From the NCBI RefSeq assembly GCF_010993705.1, contig NZ_WOFO01000005.1, positions 248,001 to 312,000 on the forward strand: a stretch of 64,000 nucleotides of DNA, in the 5' to 3' direction. The stretch's first letter is position 1. Each line of letters begins with the position of its first letter. A program made the translations under genes and the position numbers. Shown here piece after piece: positions 36,951 through 45,436 of the stretch. Origin of the DNA: Cyclobacterium sp. SYSU L10401 (GTDB taxonomy: Bacteria; Bacteroidota; Bacteroidia; Cytophagales; Cyclobacteriaceae). Below the pieces are notes generated by a model that did no database searches, had not been told where the DNA came from, and was given only the letters and a program-made list of their open reading frames with translations.

Positions 36951-37223
36951 CTATTTGATTTCCTGAATTTTTTGTCGGATACTGTCCTTCAATTCAGCCG
37001 GCACCATATGCTTGGTGCATTTACTTTTCAAAACTTCCCGAATCACTTTTTCGAGGTGATAGTGTTCAAAACAAGGTTGGCATTTGGCCAGCTTTTCATC
37101 TAGAACCTCCTTAGAACCGGAGGATTCTTCCCCATCCAGTATGCTTTCCAACAGTTCGAAACATTTACTTTCGTCGCTACAGTTCAATTTTCTCTTGCTG
37201 GATGTGTTTAGATCTTTGTCCAT
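36951..37223 (-). CDS. RsrA-like zinc-type anti-sigma factor, His ligand missing
   Basis: A 90-aa protein next to an ECF sigma factor that aligns with the RsrA/mycothiol anti-sigma family: Cys in CFELLESILDGE (Cys21), then KLAKCQPCFEHYHLEKVIRE and SKC. In RsrA zinc is held by one early Cys, a His four residues before the CxxC, and the CxxC itself. Here that His is Lys (KLAKCQPC). It probably binds and inhibits the adjacent sigma factor, but zinc binding may be altered, or use His57/His59 near by. It starts at ATG 37221-37223, 23 bp after the sigma gene. Cytoplasmic, no membrane helix. Confidence 0.75.
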   Translation of the reverse strand: MDKDLNTSSKRKLNCSDESKCFELLESILDGEESSGSKEVLDEKLAKCQPCFEHYHLEKVIREVLKSKCTKHMVPAELKDSIRQKIQEIK

Positions 37224-37246
37224 TTCAAGTTATTTCTATTCAAATA

Positions 37247-37837
37247 TTAATCTTCTTCTGTATCATAGCCCATGTTTTCGGCGTAAGAACGAAGTTTGTC
37301 CTTCAAAAGGTTCCGGGCCCGGTGAAGCCTGGAACGAACCGTGCCAATTGGAATATCGAGAATTTTGGCCATTTCTTCATAAGTGAAACCTTCCAGGTCA
37401 CAAAGAATAATTACCGTCCTGAAATCAACCGCCAAACTGTTAAGGGCATTGGAGATCTCATCACCCAACATGTCTTTGACCGCATCCACCCTCAAATCAG
37501 AGGTCATATTATAATCAACATTATCAGAGTTATAATAAGTTTCAACTTCCTGATAATCTACCTTGGATGGTTGCTTGCTTTTTTTCCGATACTCATTGAT
37601 AAAGCTGTTTTTCAATATCCTGAAAAGCCAGGCCTTTGCGTTGGTGCCTTTCTCAAAAGAATTGATAAAACGGTAGGCTTTCAGGTAAGTATCCTGCACC
37701 AGATCTTTGGCATCATCTTCATCAAATGTCAACCTGAATGCAAAATTGTACATGGAGTCAATATGAGGCAAGAACTCATGATCAAAAATGCTGTTTTTCT
37801 CTTTATCTGAATATTTTTTTCGCTGTACTTCGGACAT
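37247..37837 (-). CDS. ECF sigma factor, SigR/RpoE-like
   Basis: A 196-aa sigma-70-family factor. Region 2 shows FLPHIDSMYNFAFRLTFDED and DAKDLVQDTYLKAYRFINSF (about residues 22-61), with AKAWLFRILKNSFINEYRK after it. Region 4 shows LPVDFRT-type sequence (here LAVDFRTVIILCDLEGFTYE) and the helix-turn-helix EEMAKILDIPIGTVRSRLHR (about 154-173). Followed by an RsrA-like protein, the pair resembles thiol-stress SigR systems of Actinobacteria. In Bacteroidota this quartet with gmk and nadD is conserved (family knowledge), and oxidative stress is a likely but unproven trigger. No promoter was recognised with confidence. Confidence 0.9.
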   Translation of the reverse strand: MSEVQRKKYSDKEKNSIFDHEFLPHIDSMYNFAFRLTFDEDDAKDLVQDTYLKAYRFINSFEKGTNAKAWLFRILKNSFINEYRKKSKQPSKVDYQEVETYYNSDNVDYNMTSDLRVDAVKDMLGDEISNALNSLAVDFRTVIILCDLEGFTYEEMAKILDIPIGTVRSRLHRARNLLKDKLRSYAENMGYDTEED

Positions 37838-37952
37838 AGGGCTTAAAATTACAAATTGGCTTTATTTATAACTAATTTTCGCCAAGAAAGTCATCATTAT
37901 TTCATTATTTTGCTTTTATTTTCTGGTACCCAATAATGCGGCTGACAAACAC

Positions 37953-38822
37953 ATGATCCTTGTACGTCTGATTTCCAAACTTCCCCTGCATGTGTTATAT
38001 ATTTTTTCAGACTTCTTATACCTGCTTGCCTATTACCTGATCGGCTACAGGAAAAAAGTCGTTCAGGACAACCTAAAACATGCCTTTCCTGAAAAAAGCC
38101 ATGCAGAAAGAAGGGAAATTGAAAAGAAATTTTATCGCAACTTTACCGATTCCCTCGCAGAAACCATCAAATTGCTTACCATGGACGAAAACGAAATGAG
38201 CAAAAGGTTTCTTACAAAAAATCCCGCCCTGATTTTTGACCTGGTGGATAAAGGTGAAATCGTTATTGGCATGTGTGGGCATTTTTTCAATTGGGAAGGA
38301 CATCTTTTAACGGTTTCTTCCAAGGTGCAGGAAAAATGCGAAACCATCTATACCAGAATCAACCAACCTTTCTTTGAAAAACTGATGCAAACCATCCGGG
38401 GAAGAATGGGAGCCAAAATTACTGAAAAAAAATCCTTTCAACGGAATTTCCTGAAAAACAGAAAAATCCCCAGATTAATCGTTCTGGCCGCCGATCAAAG
38501 GCCCAATCTCCTGGACATCAGGTACCGGACATCCTTCATGAACCGCCAAACAGCATTTTTTGAGGGAGGAGAAAAACTTGCCAAAAGATTTAATTTAACG
38601 GTTATTTATGCTTTTACCAGTAAACCAAAAAGAGGCCATTACGAATTTGAATACCGCATGCTGGCAGCTCCCCCCTATACAAGCCATGAGCCGCATTCCA
38701 TTACTGAAAAATTTATAAGTCTGCTAGCGGATAATATCAGGGAACATCCCGACTTGTACCTTTGGTCTCATAACCGGTGGAAAAATCAAACCAACCCAAC
38801 AACAGAGGCCTCCCAACCCTAA
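37953..38822 (+). CDS. LpxL/HtrB-like lysophospholipid or lipid A acyltransferase
   Basis: A 289-aa inner-membrane-associated acyltransferase that would add a secondary acyl chain to lipid A or a related lipid. The N terminus has a membrane helix (LHVLYIFSDFLYLLAYYLIG, about residues 12-31) and then the family opening RKKVVQDNLKHAFPEKS. The catalytic HX4E is at H110-E115 (GHFFNWEGH), and DQRPN with GEKLAKRF further on fits family blocks. ATG at 37953. It is divergent from the sigma operon with 115 bp between. The exact acceptor cannot be decided; ornithine or other aminolipid acylation is an alternative. Confidence 0.85.
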   Translation: MILVRLISKLPLHVLYIFSDFLYLLAYYLIGYRKKVVQDNLKHAFPEKSHAERREIEKKFYRNFTDSLAETIKLLTMDENEMSKRFLTKNPALIFDLVDKGEIVIGMCGHFFNWEGHLLTVSSKVQEKCETIYTRINQPFFEKLMQTIRGRMGAKITEKKSFQRNFLKNRKIPRLIVLAADQRPNLLDIRYRTSFMNRQTAFFEGGEKLAKRFNLTVIYAFTSKPKRGHYEFEYRMLAAPPYTSHEPHSITEKFISLLADNIREHPDLYLWSHNRWKNQTNPTTEASQP

Positions 38823-39468
38823 AGCCGGCCATGGCCAAACCGGATTAGGTATTAGGTTCCGTTATGAAGCCTGAAAATGCAAGAAAATCAGGCAGTTTGG
38901 AAACTAGCCCCGCTAGGATGAAGTTGAAAACTACAACGATTGACTGGTTTTGAAGTAATTTCAGTCTGCAATAGAATTCCTAATGCATATTTCGGGTTTA
39001 ACCTGCGTACATCCGAAAGAGCTTCTTCAGGAACCAAAAAATCCACCTGAATCTGGTAAATCCGGGCAGATAAGCCCGAGAAAACTCCACCCCGCCTGAA
39101 CTACCCTATCTGCTTGACTTTAGGTGATCTTTTCATGTCTTTTTGACCTGGGCTCATCTTGCTTCTCAGGTCTTTGGCTGGAAGTCCTTCCGGTAGGTTA
39201 TCCGCATGACAAAATTCAATTTTTTTTTGACCTTGACTTTTTCCATAAAAACCCCTTTTAATTTTAGATTACCAATCCTGTTGTGGGCATTGGCAATAGC
39301 CAATTCTCCTAAAAAAATCAGGCCAGGAAAATCTTGTGCTCTAAAAAAATAACAGCATGGTGTAGTTGGAACCAGAAAAGAATAAAATATTACATTGTAT
39401 TTATTTTTTGAAATAATATTTGATAAGATTCCTATTAAAAGTATTTAAAATTTATTTTTTGAAATGAA
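38823..39468. other. Unexplained 646-bp non-coding block
   Basis: No credible gene on either strand. The first about 420 bp have higher G+C than normal spacers here, with short broken minus-strand frames and small palindromes (CGGGC, AGATAA, GCCCG at 39063-39078). It looks like a dispersed intergenic repeat or the remains of an element. The last 90 bp are AT-rich and hold a 15-bp direct repeat TTTATTTTTTGAAAT at 39400-39414 and 39451-39465, the second ending next to the kinase start. Confidence 0.5.
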
Positions 39469-40638
39469 ATGAGAAGCTTAAATCATGCACATAGGTTTCC
39501 TTGGGGTATTTTTTACCCAAGCAGGACGAAAATTGCACGATTTATGATTTGCTATACCCATAACCAACTTTATTTTGAAATGCTAAAGCATGAATTGTAC
39601 AAAGATGCCTTCCTCAAATCGCATCAAATTTTAATTCTGGCTGATTGCAATTACAGGATTCTGGATGCCAATGAAACTGCTCTCCGGCAATTGGGATATA
39701 CCCTTGATGATTTCTGTAACATGCATGTTCCCGACTTGTTCTTTCACGAGGATCAGGGGGAAAAATTCACCCGTGAAATTTGCATTAAGGATAATGTCAT
39801 CAATTGGGAGTATCTATTGAAAACCAAAGAGTTAAATCCAATTACTGTCTTACTCAATGGAGACAAAATAAGTGATAGCGAGGATATCTATTTACTTAGT
39901 GCCCAAAACATGGGTGAAATAAGAAAAGAAACAACAGCCTCCATCAGGAAAAATGAACTTACGGCGACCAAATCCATGACTCAGCTCATCGTTCATGAAA
40001 TAAAAAACCTATCCAATGGCATAGGCCTGGCGGTAAATGAACTTAAAGGTGGCCTGGATAAAGTTCCAGCCTACCTCTCTGAAAGCATTGATTACATAGA
40101 AGAAAACAACCTACGCCTGAGTAAAGTAATCAAATCTTTGCTGGAATTTGACAAAGGTTTCGACCTGAAGTTTGATTCATTGAATATCAATGAATTAATT
40201 CAGGAGGTAATCGAAGTCAACCGCAGTAAATTTAAACTCATGGGGATCCAGCTTAAAGTGAATTTGGCTACGAAGGATTTTTTATATCCCATCGACCGGG
40301 ATAAATTGTTGATGGCACTTAATAATATCATCAACAATGCCATTGAATCCATACAAGACAGTGATGGAATCATCAGCATCAGTTCCAAATCAGCCAATCA
40401 GAAATCCATTGTGCGCATCGCAGATAATGGAATAGGAATGAGTGAAGATGAGTGCAGCAAGCTCTTCAAACCCTTTTATACCACCAAACCCAAGGGAAAT
40501 GGTGTGGGTCTATACACGGCAAGGGAAATCCTTCTGGGTCACCAGATTGGCTTTCATCTTGAAAGTGAACAAAAAACGGGGAGTACTTTCACCTTATTTT
40601 TTGACCAAAAAAATCTGGAGTTGTCTGCACAAACGTAA
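39469..40638 (+). CDS. PAS-domain histidine kinase, NtrB-like, cytoplasmic
   Basis: A 389-aa sensor kinase with no membrane segment or signal. A PAS domain covers roughly residues 48-150 (ILILADCNYRILDANETALR). The dimerisation helix has the phospho-acceptor His176 in LIVHEIKNLSNGIG, followed by an HATPase domain with NNIINNAIESIQ, IADNGIGMSEDE and PKGNGVGLYTAREI. The first 37 residues are poorly conserved in appearance, and ATGs at 39544 or 39580 are plausible starts. It converges on an NtrC-type regulator with 10 bp between stops, and the two probably form a pair, though they are not in one operon. Confidence 0.88.
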   Translation: MRSLNHAHRFPWGIFYPSRTKIARFMICYTHNQLYFEMLKHELYKDAFLKSHQILILADCNYRILDANETALRQLGYTLDDFCNMHVPDLFFHEDQGEKFTREICIKDNVINWEYLLKTKELNPITVLLNGDKISDSEDIYLLSAQNMGEIRKETTASIRKNELTATKSMTQLIVHEIKNLSNGIGLAVNELKGGLDKVPAYLSESIDYIEENNLRLSKVIKSLLEFDKGFDLKFDSLNINELIQEVIEVNRSKFKLMGIQLKVNLATKDFLYPIDRDKLLMALNNIINNAIESIQDSDGIISISSKSANQKSIVRIADNGIGMSEDECSKLFKPFYTTKPKGNGVGLYTAREILLGHQIGFHLESEQKTGSTFTLFFDQKNLELSAQT

Positions 40639-40648
40639 AGGCACACAT

Positions 40649-42037
40649 TTATGCCTTTTCTTCAAACCTTTTCAATTTTTGATACAGGGTCTTTCGGTCA
40701 ATATTGAGCAGTTCAGCAGCTTTGGTTTTGTTAAACCCCACGTCAAACAACACCTTCCGGATATGCTTTGCCTCGGCCAGATGGGCCTGGGCTTTAAGAT
40801 CCAGGGTGGGAAGTTGCTCCTCCCCTTGCAGGCCAATGGGAGGCTTGCTATCAGATAAAATATCCTGATCAAAAATTTGAAGTGCTGCCGGAAGGGCAGC
40901 ACTGGAAATACTACCTCCATCTTCTGTCAACAAACATGCCCTGCGCAAAGTGTTTTTGAGTTCTCTGATATTTCCTGGCCAGTTGTAATTTTTAAACAGG
41001 CAGTTTACTTCTTCATCAATTCCACTAAAGGATTTATCCAGCTCTGAGCCTGTTTTTTCCATAAATTGACTCACCAATAGGGCCAGGTCCCCGGGTCTTT
41101 GTCTCAAAGGAGGTACTTTGAGGTTGAATTCATTGATCCTGTAATAAAGATCTTCTCTGAAAAGTCCCTCTTTTACTTTGTCGATAAGGTTTTCATTGGT
41201 GGCAACGATTATCCTGACATCTATTTCCTTTAACCTGACACTCCCCAGCTTCCTAACCTTCCGCTCCTGAATGGCCCGGAGCAGCATCACCTGAATGTCC
41301 GGGGAAAGGTTGGCAATTTCGTCGAGAAAAATGGTACCCCCTTCTGCCAATTCAAAGGCCCCTGTTTTATCTGAAATTGCACCGGTAAAGGCACCTTTTT
41401 CATGCCCGAAAAGTTCGCTTGCCCCTATCTCCCTGGAAAGGCTTCCGCAATCTATTGGGATAAAAGGACCTTTACTTCGTTTGCTGTTTTGGTGTAATAA
41501 TTTGGCAATGGACTCCTTTCCAGTACCGGTTTCACCTTCAATTACAACCGAATAATCGGTAGGACCAACGAGTGAGAGTGATTTCATCAGCTCCTTTGAC
41601 GTTTCGTCCTCTCCCATGATCAAATCCGGCTCCCGGGAAACAGGCTGATCATTATCAGGATAGTCCCTTCCCTTTGCTTTAGAACTCAGTGCCAAATTGA
41701 TGGTATCCAGGAGTTCATCAGGTCGGAGGGGCTTTTCCAGGTATTGGTAGACTCCTTTCTTTACCAGGTCAATGGCAACCTGCAGGTTTACATATCCTGT
41801 AATAAAAATAACCACCACATCAGGGCTTATTTTTTTGATCTCAGGATAGATGGTGCTTCCATCAAAATCTCCCAGGCGATAATCACAAAGTACCACATCG
41901 AAATGCTGCTTCCGGATTCTTTGAAGCCCCTGCTTACCACTGATCGTTGCTTCTGTATCAAAACCTTTTTTTTCTAAATAAGCCGAAAGCAATTTGCAAA
42001 CAGAAATTTCATCATCAATGATCAGGACTTTATACAT
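40649..42037 (-). CDS. NtrC-family sigma-54-dependent response regulator
   Basis: A 462-aa activator of sigma-54 RNA polymerase. Receiver domain 1-120 with phospho-acceptor Asp52 (VVLCDYRLG). AAA+ domain with Walker A GETGTGKES (168-176), an intact GAFTGA sigma-54 loop, Walker [11 protein letters not shown], and an R-finger region. The C-terminal Fis-type helix-turn-helix ends the protein (GFNKTKAAELLNIDRKTLYQ). All functional parts are present. It converges with the PAS kinase, its likely partner. ATG at 42035-42037 opens into a 370-bp spacer. Target genes are not visible in the window. Confidence 0.93.
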   Translation of the reverse strand: MYKVLIIDDEISVCKLLSAYLEKKGFDTEATISGKQGLQRIRKQHFDVVLCDYRLGDFDGSTIYPEIKKISPDVVVIFITGYVNLQVAIDLVKKGVYQYLEKPLRPDELLDTINLALSSKAKGRDYPDNDQPVSREPDLIMGEDETSKELMKSLSLVGPTDYSVVIEGETGTGKESIAKLLHQNSKRSKGPFIPIDCGSLSREIGASELFGHEKGAFTGAISDKTGAFELAEGGTIFLDEIANLSPDIQVMLLRAIQERKVRKLGSVRLKEIDVRIIVATNENLIDKVKEGLFREDLYYRINEFNLKVPPLRQRPGDLALLVSQFMEKTGSELDKSFSGIDEEVNCLFKNYNWPGNIRELKNTLRRACLLTEDGGSISSAALPAALQIFDQDILSDSKPPIGLQGEEQLPTLDLKAQAHLAEAKHIRKVLFDVGFNKTKAAELLNIDRKTLYQKLKRFEEKA

Positions 42038-42407
42038 GGTGTAACTGGTGTAGGTTTTAATGATAAATAGCCAAAGTGTTTGAGATGATCCGAGCTTAAA
42101 AATTACTCATTTCTTTTACAGGCAACTTATGAAACAATAGCCCGGAAGAGCCAAAAATACTTTAACTATAATAATCACAAATTTAAATATTTACTTATAA
42201 TTTTCACAATATTTTTTCTACCAAATGATCAAAACATGGTTTAAAAGGAAATAAACTATATTTATTAAGCAAGAAAATGGACAAGACATTTAATTTTAAG
42301 TTGGATATGGGATTTTTGACATTTCAAAGCTGTTGCAGGATTAGGTAAAAAAGAAATGGTACCTTTGAAATTCCTAATGACCAATCCCACGGGAAATAGA
42401 AAATTGA
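42038..42407. other. AT-rich intergenic region between regulator and helicase genes
   Basis: 370 bp separating divergent genes, with no ORF. The right part holds the probable pcrA -7 box (42360-42367). On the minus strand I could not identify a convincing promoter for the regulator, and no sigma-54 site (GG-N10-GC) was recognised. Confidence 0.4.
42360..42367 (+). promoter_or_regulatory. Possible -7 box for pcrA
   Basis: TACCTTTG, an exact TAnnTTTG match, 41 bp before the helicase ATG. The only -33-like element is GTTG at 42332-42335, 24 nt away, so the promoter is weak or the spacing unusual. Confidence 0.4.
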
Positions 42408-44660
42408 ATGACGATTATGGATTACCTAGCAAACCTGAATCCCCCACAAAAAGCAGCAGTAGAAAGAACAGAAGGGCCGGTCATGATCATTGCCGGTGCC
42501 GGTTCGGGTAAAACCAGGGTGTTGACCATCCGGATCGCCCACCTGATCCATGCCAGGCAGGTGGATCCCTTTCAGATTCTTTCCCTGACTTTTACCAATA
42601 AAGCGGCCAATGAAATGAAGCAACGCATTGAAAGGCTTATTGGACTGGAAGCCAGGAATACCTGGATGGGGACATTTCATTCGGTTTTTGCAAAAATACT
42701 TCGGGTGGAAGCCCATAAGCTGGGCTATCCAGGAAATTTCACCATTTATGATGCCGACGACAGTAAATCCCTTATTCGCTCCATCGTCAAGGAAATGCGA
42801 CTCGATGACAAGGTTTACAAGGCCAATACGGTGCTGTCCAGAATTTCGGGAGCCAAGAATCGCCTGATCTCCTGGGAAACCTATATCAACGACCCCTTCA
42901 TTCTTGCTGACGACGAAGCTGCCATGAAACCTAAGGTGGGGGAAATCTATAAAAATTACCAAAAAAGGCTTTTTCGATCATCTGCCATGGATTTTGATGA
43001 TCTCCTTTTCAATACCAATGTGCTTTTCAGGGATCATCCTGATGTCCTGAATAAGTACCAGCAACGCTTCCGATATGTGATGGTGGATGAATTTCAGGAT
43101 ACCAATCTTTCCCAATACCTGATCACCAAAAAACTGGCTGCTGTGCACCAAAATATTTGTGTGGTGGGTGATGATGCCCAATCCATTTATGCCTTTCGGG
43201 GTGCAGATATTCAAAATATATTAAATTTTGAAAAAGATTATCCGGACCTTTTTGTGGTCAAACTGGAGCAAAACTACCGTTCCACCAAAAATATTGTAGA
43301 GACAGCCAATTCCATCATTGCCAAAAATAAGTCCCAACTGAAAAAAAACGTGTGGACCCAAAACGAAAACGGGGACCTGATCGAACTGATGAAAGCCTCA
43401 TCAGACAATGAGGAGGGGAGAATGGTGGCCACCACCATATTTGAAGAAAAAAACAACAAAAAGCTTAATAACAGTGATTTTGCCATCCTGTACAGAACCA
43501 ATTCCCAATCCAGATCCATGGAGGAAGCCCTTAGGAAATTGGGAATTGCCTACAGAATCATCGGAGGCCTCTCCTTTTACCAGAGAAGGGAAATCAAAGA
43601 CCTGATGGGCTACTTCAGGTATGTGGTCAACCAGGAGGACGAAGAGGCTTTTAAACGCATCATCAATTATCCCAAAAGGGGAATTGGCAATACGAGTGTT
43701 GAAAAAATGATGGTGGCCGCTTATGAGCATGACATACCCTTGTGGGAAGTCATTACCAACAGCAAAAGCTTCCTGCCAGGCCGGGCTGCCAATGCCGTAG
43801 AAGACTTTTGTACGACTATCAGAAGTTTTAAAATAGAAACAGAAAGAAAAGATGCCTTTGAGGCCGCTACAAGCATCGCCAAACAATCCGGTCTGCTGAG
43901 GGAGTTGTACGAAGACAAAACCATAGAAGGGTTAAACCGCTATGAAAACGTACAGGAGCTGCTGAATGCCATCAAGGAATATGTAGACAATCCGGAGAAT
44001 GAGGATAAATCATTGGGTGCTTTTTTGCAGGAAATCGCTTTGCTTACCGATGAAGACCAAAATAAGGACAACCAGGACACCGTGACCCTGATGACCATCC
44101 ACTCCTCCAAGGGGCTGGAGTTTAAATATGTATTCGTAGTAGGCATGGAAGAAGATCTTTTTCCTTCTCAGATGATGATGCAGAGCAGGGAGGACCTGGA
44201 AGAAGAAAGGAGACTCTTTTATGTGGCTTCTACCCGCGCCATGGACAAGCTTTACCTGAGCTATGCCCTGACCCGTTACAGGTACGGCAGGTTATTGAAT
44301 TGTGAGCCCAGCAGATTTTTGGAAGAAATTGATCCTTCATTTATTAAGGTGAACAAAAAACTGAGCTCCCAGCTGTCCGGCAGTTTCAGGGAAAGCGAAG
44401 GGAGCCGGGGTTTTGTGGGTATCAAAAAACCTGCTGTCAGGAACACTACTGCCAGGGTACACAGCCCAAGCCCGGACTTCAAACCATCCAATACCAATCA
44501 TTTAGCAGCAGGTAATAAAGTAGAACATCCCAAATTCGGGTTTGGAAAAGTAACATCCATAGAGACCGAAGGTGTTAACAGAAAAGCACATATTCACTTC
44601 GACCATTTTGGAGATAAAACATTATTACTTAGCTTTGCAAAGCTTCGCATAGTAGATTAA
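42408..44660 (+). CDS. pcrA: UvrD/PcrA-family ATP-dependent DNA helicase
   Basis: A superfamily 1A 3'-5' helicase acting in nucleotide excision repair, replication-fork rescue and removal of RecA filaments. At 750 aa it has the Q-motif LNPPQKAAV (10-18), Walker A AGAGSGKTR (29-37), motif II DEFQDTN (227-233), motif III GDDAQSIYAFRGA, motif IV-V region and motif VI LFYVASTRAMDKLYLS. The C-terminal 60 residues (VEHPKFGFGKVTSIE) match the Tudor-like RNA polymerase-binding tail of PcrA. ATG at 42408 or, nine bases on, 42417. Whether to call it PcrA or UvrD is a matter of naming. Confidence 0.95.
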   Translation: MTIMDYLANLNPPQKAAVERTEGPVMIIAGAGSGKTRVLTIRIAHLIHARQVDPFQILSLTFTNKAANEMKQRIERLIGLEARNTWMGTFHSVFAKILRVEAHKLGYPGNFTIYDADDSKSLIRSIVKEMRLDDKVYKANTVLSRISGAKNRLISWETYINDPFILADDEAAMKPKVGEIYKNYQKRLFRSSAMDFDDLLFNTNVLFRDHPDVLNKYQQRFRYVMVDEFQDTNLSQYLITKKLAAVHQNICVVGDDAQSIYAFRGADIQNILNFEKDYPDLFVVKLEQNYRSTKNIVETANSIIAKNKSQLKKNVWTQNENGDLIELMKASSDNEEGRMVATTIFEEKNNKKLNNSDFAILYRTNSQSRSMEEALRKLGIAYRIIGGLSFYQRREIKDLMGYFRYVVNQEDEEAFKRIINYPKRGIGNTSVEKMMVAAYEHDIPLWEVITNSKSFLPGRAANAVEDFCTTIRSFKIETERKDAFEAATSIAKQSGLLRELYEDKTIEGLNRYENVQELLNAIKEYVDNPENEDKSLGAFLQEIALLTDEDQNKDNQDTVTLMTIHSSKGLEFKYVFVVGMEEDLFPSQMMMQSREDLEEERRLFYVASTRAMDKLYLSYALTRYRYGRLLNCEPSRFLEEIDPSFIKVNKKLSSQLSGSFRESEGSRGFVGIKKPAVRNTTARVHSPSPDFKPSNTNHLAAGNKVEHPKFGFGKVTSIETEGVNRKAHIHFDHFGDKTLLLSFAKLRIVD

Positions 44661-44755
44661 ATATTTTGATTGCGGATACCCAAAACATTTGAGACTGGCT
44701 AATACATATTTTTTAGTATATTGACAAAAGTTCAGGAAACTTAAATGCAGGTATC

Positions 44756-45436
44756 ATGAGAGACAGTGAAAAGCCTAAAAGCAAAGTTATTTTGAAAGAA
44801 TACGGAAAAAACATCCAGAAATTAGTGGATTACGTCAAAACGGTTACTGATCAGGATAAAAGGACGGAATATGCCTTTGCCCTGGTGGAGCTGATGAAAC
44901 AACTCAATCCCCAGCTAAAAAGTGAAAGTGACCAGAAATTATGGGACGACATGTACATCATGTCTGACTTTGAACTGGAGGTCAATGGCCCCTTTCCCAT
45001 GCCTCCCAAAGAACTTCTCGGCAAGAAACCCAAACCGGTAGGCTATCCTGAGGGTGAAGTGAAATTCAAACATTACGGCAGGAACATAGAAAAACTCATC
45101 GAAAAAGCAATCGAAATTGAGGATGATGAGGAGCAGGAAACAGCCCTGATCTATATCGGACAGCTGATGCGAAGTTTCCATTCCACCTGGAACAGGGAGA
45201 ATTTTGATGATGCCATCATCTTGGATGATATCAAAACCCTTTCTAAGGGTAAGTTACATATCGACCTGGACAAGGTTAAAGAAAACGGACTTTTTGAAAC
45301 CAGCATGAGAAGGGATTTCAAGAGCAATGTGACTGCCACCACCACATCCAATTCCAATAACAGCGGAGGGCGACGAAATTATAGTGGGGGAAAAAGAAGG
45401 AACAACAACCAAAACAGTAAAAAAAGAAGGAATTAA
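44756..45436 (+). CDS. DUF4290 protein, function unknown
   Basis: A 226-aa cytoplasmic protein I recognise as DUF4290, found in Bacteroidota upstream of murA. The conserved part (about residues 10-180) includes LKEYGKNIQKLVDYVKTVTD, then KLWDDMYIMSDFELEVNGPF, and HYGRNIEKLIEKAIEIEDDE. The last 35 residues are a low-complexity Asn/Ser/Gly then Arg/Lys-rich tail (NSGGRRNYSGGKRRNNNQN), which suggests nucleic-acid or membrane contact. Its stop overlaps the murA start as TAATG, so the two are co-translated, which points to a role with cell-wall synthesis. Biochemical function is unknown to me. Confidence 0.85.
   Translation: MRDSEKPKSKVILKEYGKNIQKLVDYVKTVTDQDKRTEYAFALVELMKQLNPQLKSESDQKLWDDMYIMSDFELEVNGPFPMPPKELLGKKPKPVGYPEGEVKFKHYGRNIEKLIEKAIEIEDDEEQETALIYIGQLMRSFHSTWNRENFDDAIILDDIKTLSKGKLHIDLDKVKENGLFETSMRRDFKSNVTATTTSNSNNSGGRRNYSGGKRRNNNQNSKKRRN

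Noticed and set aside
39120-39400. Open minus-strand frame in the gap before the kinase (ends ...RITYRKDFQPKT)
   Set aside because: Has no good start, only an internal ATG giving 26 aa, and no resemblance to a known protein; could be a decayed remnant but I cannot support a pseudogene call.
42038-42407. Replication origin or phage attachment site in the AT-rich gap
   Set aside because: No DnaA-box cluster, no tRNA overlap and no integrase; a simple divergent promoter region explains it.
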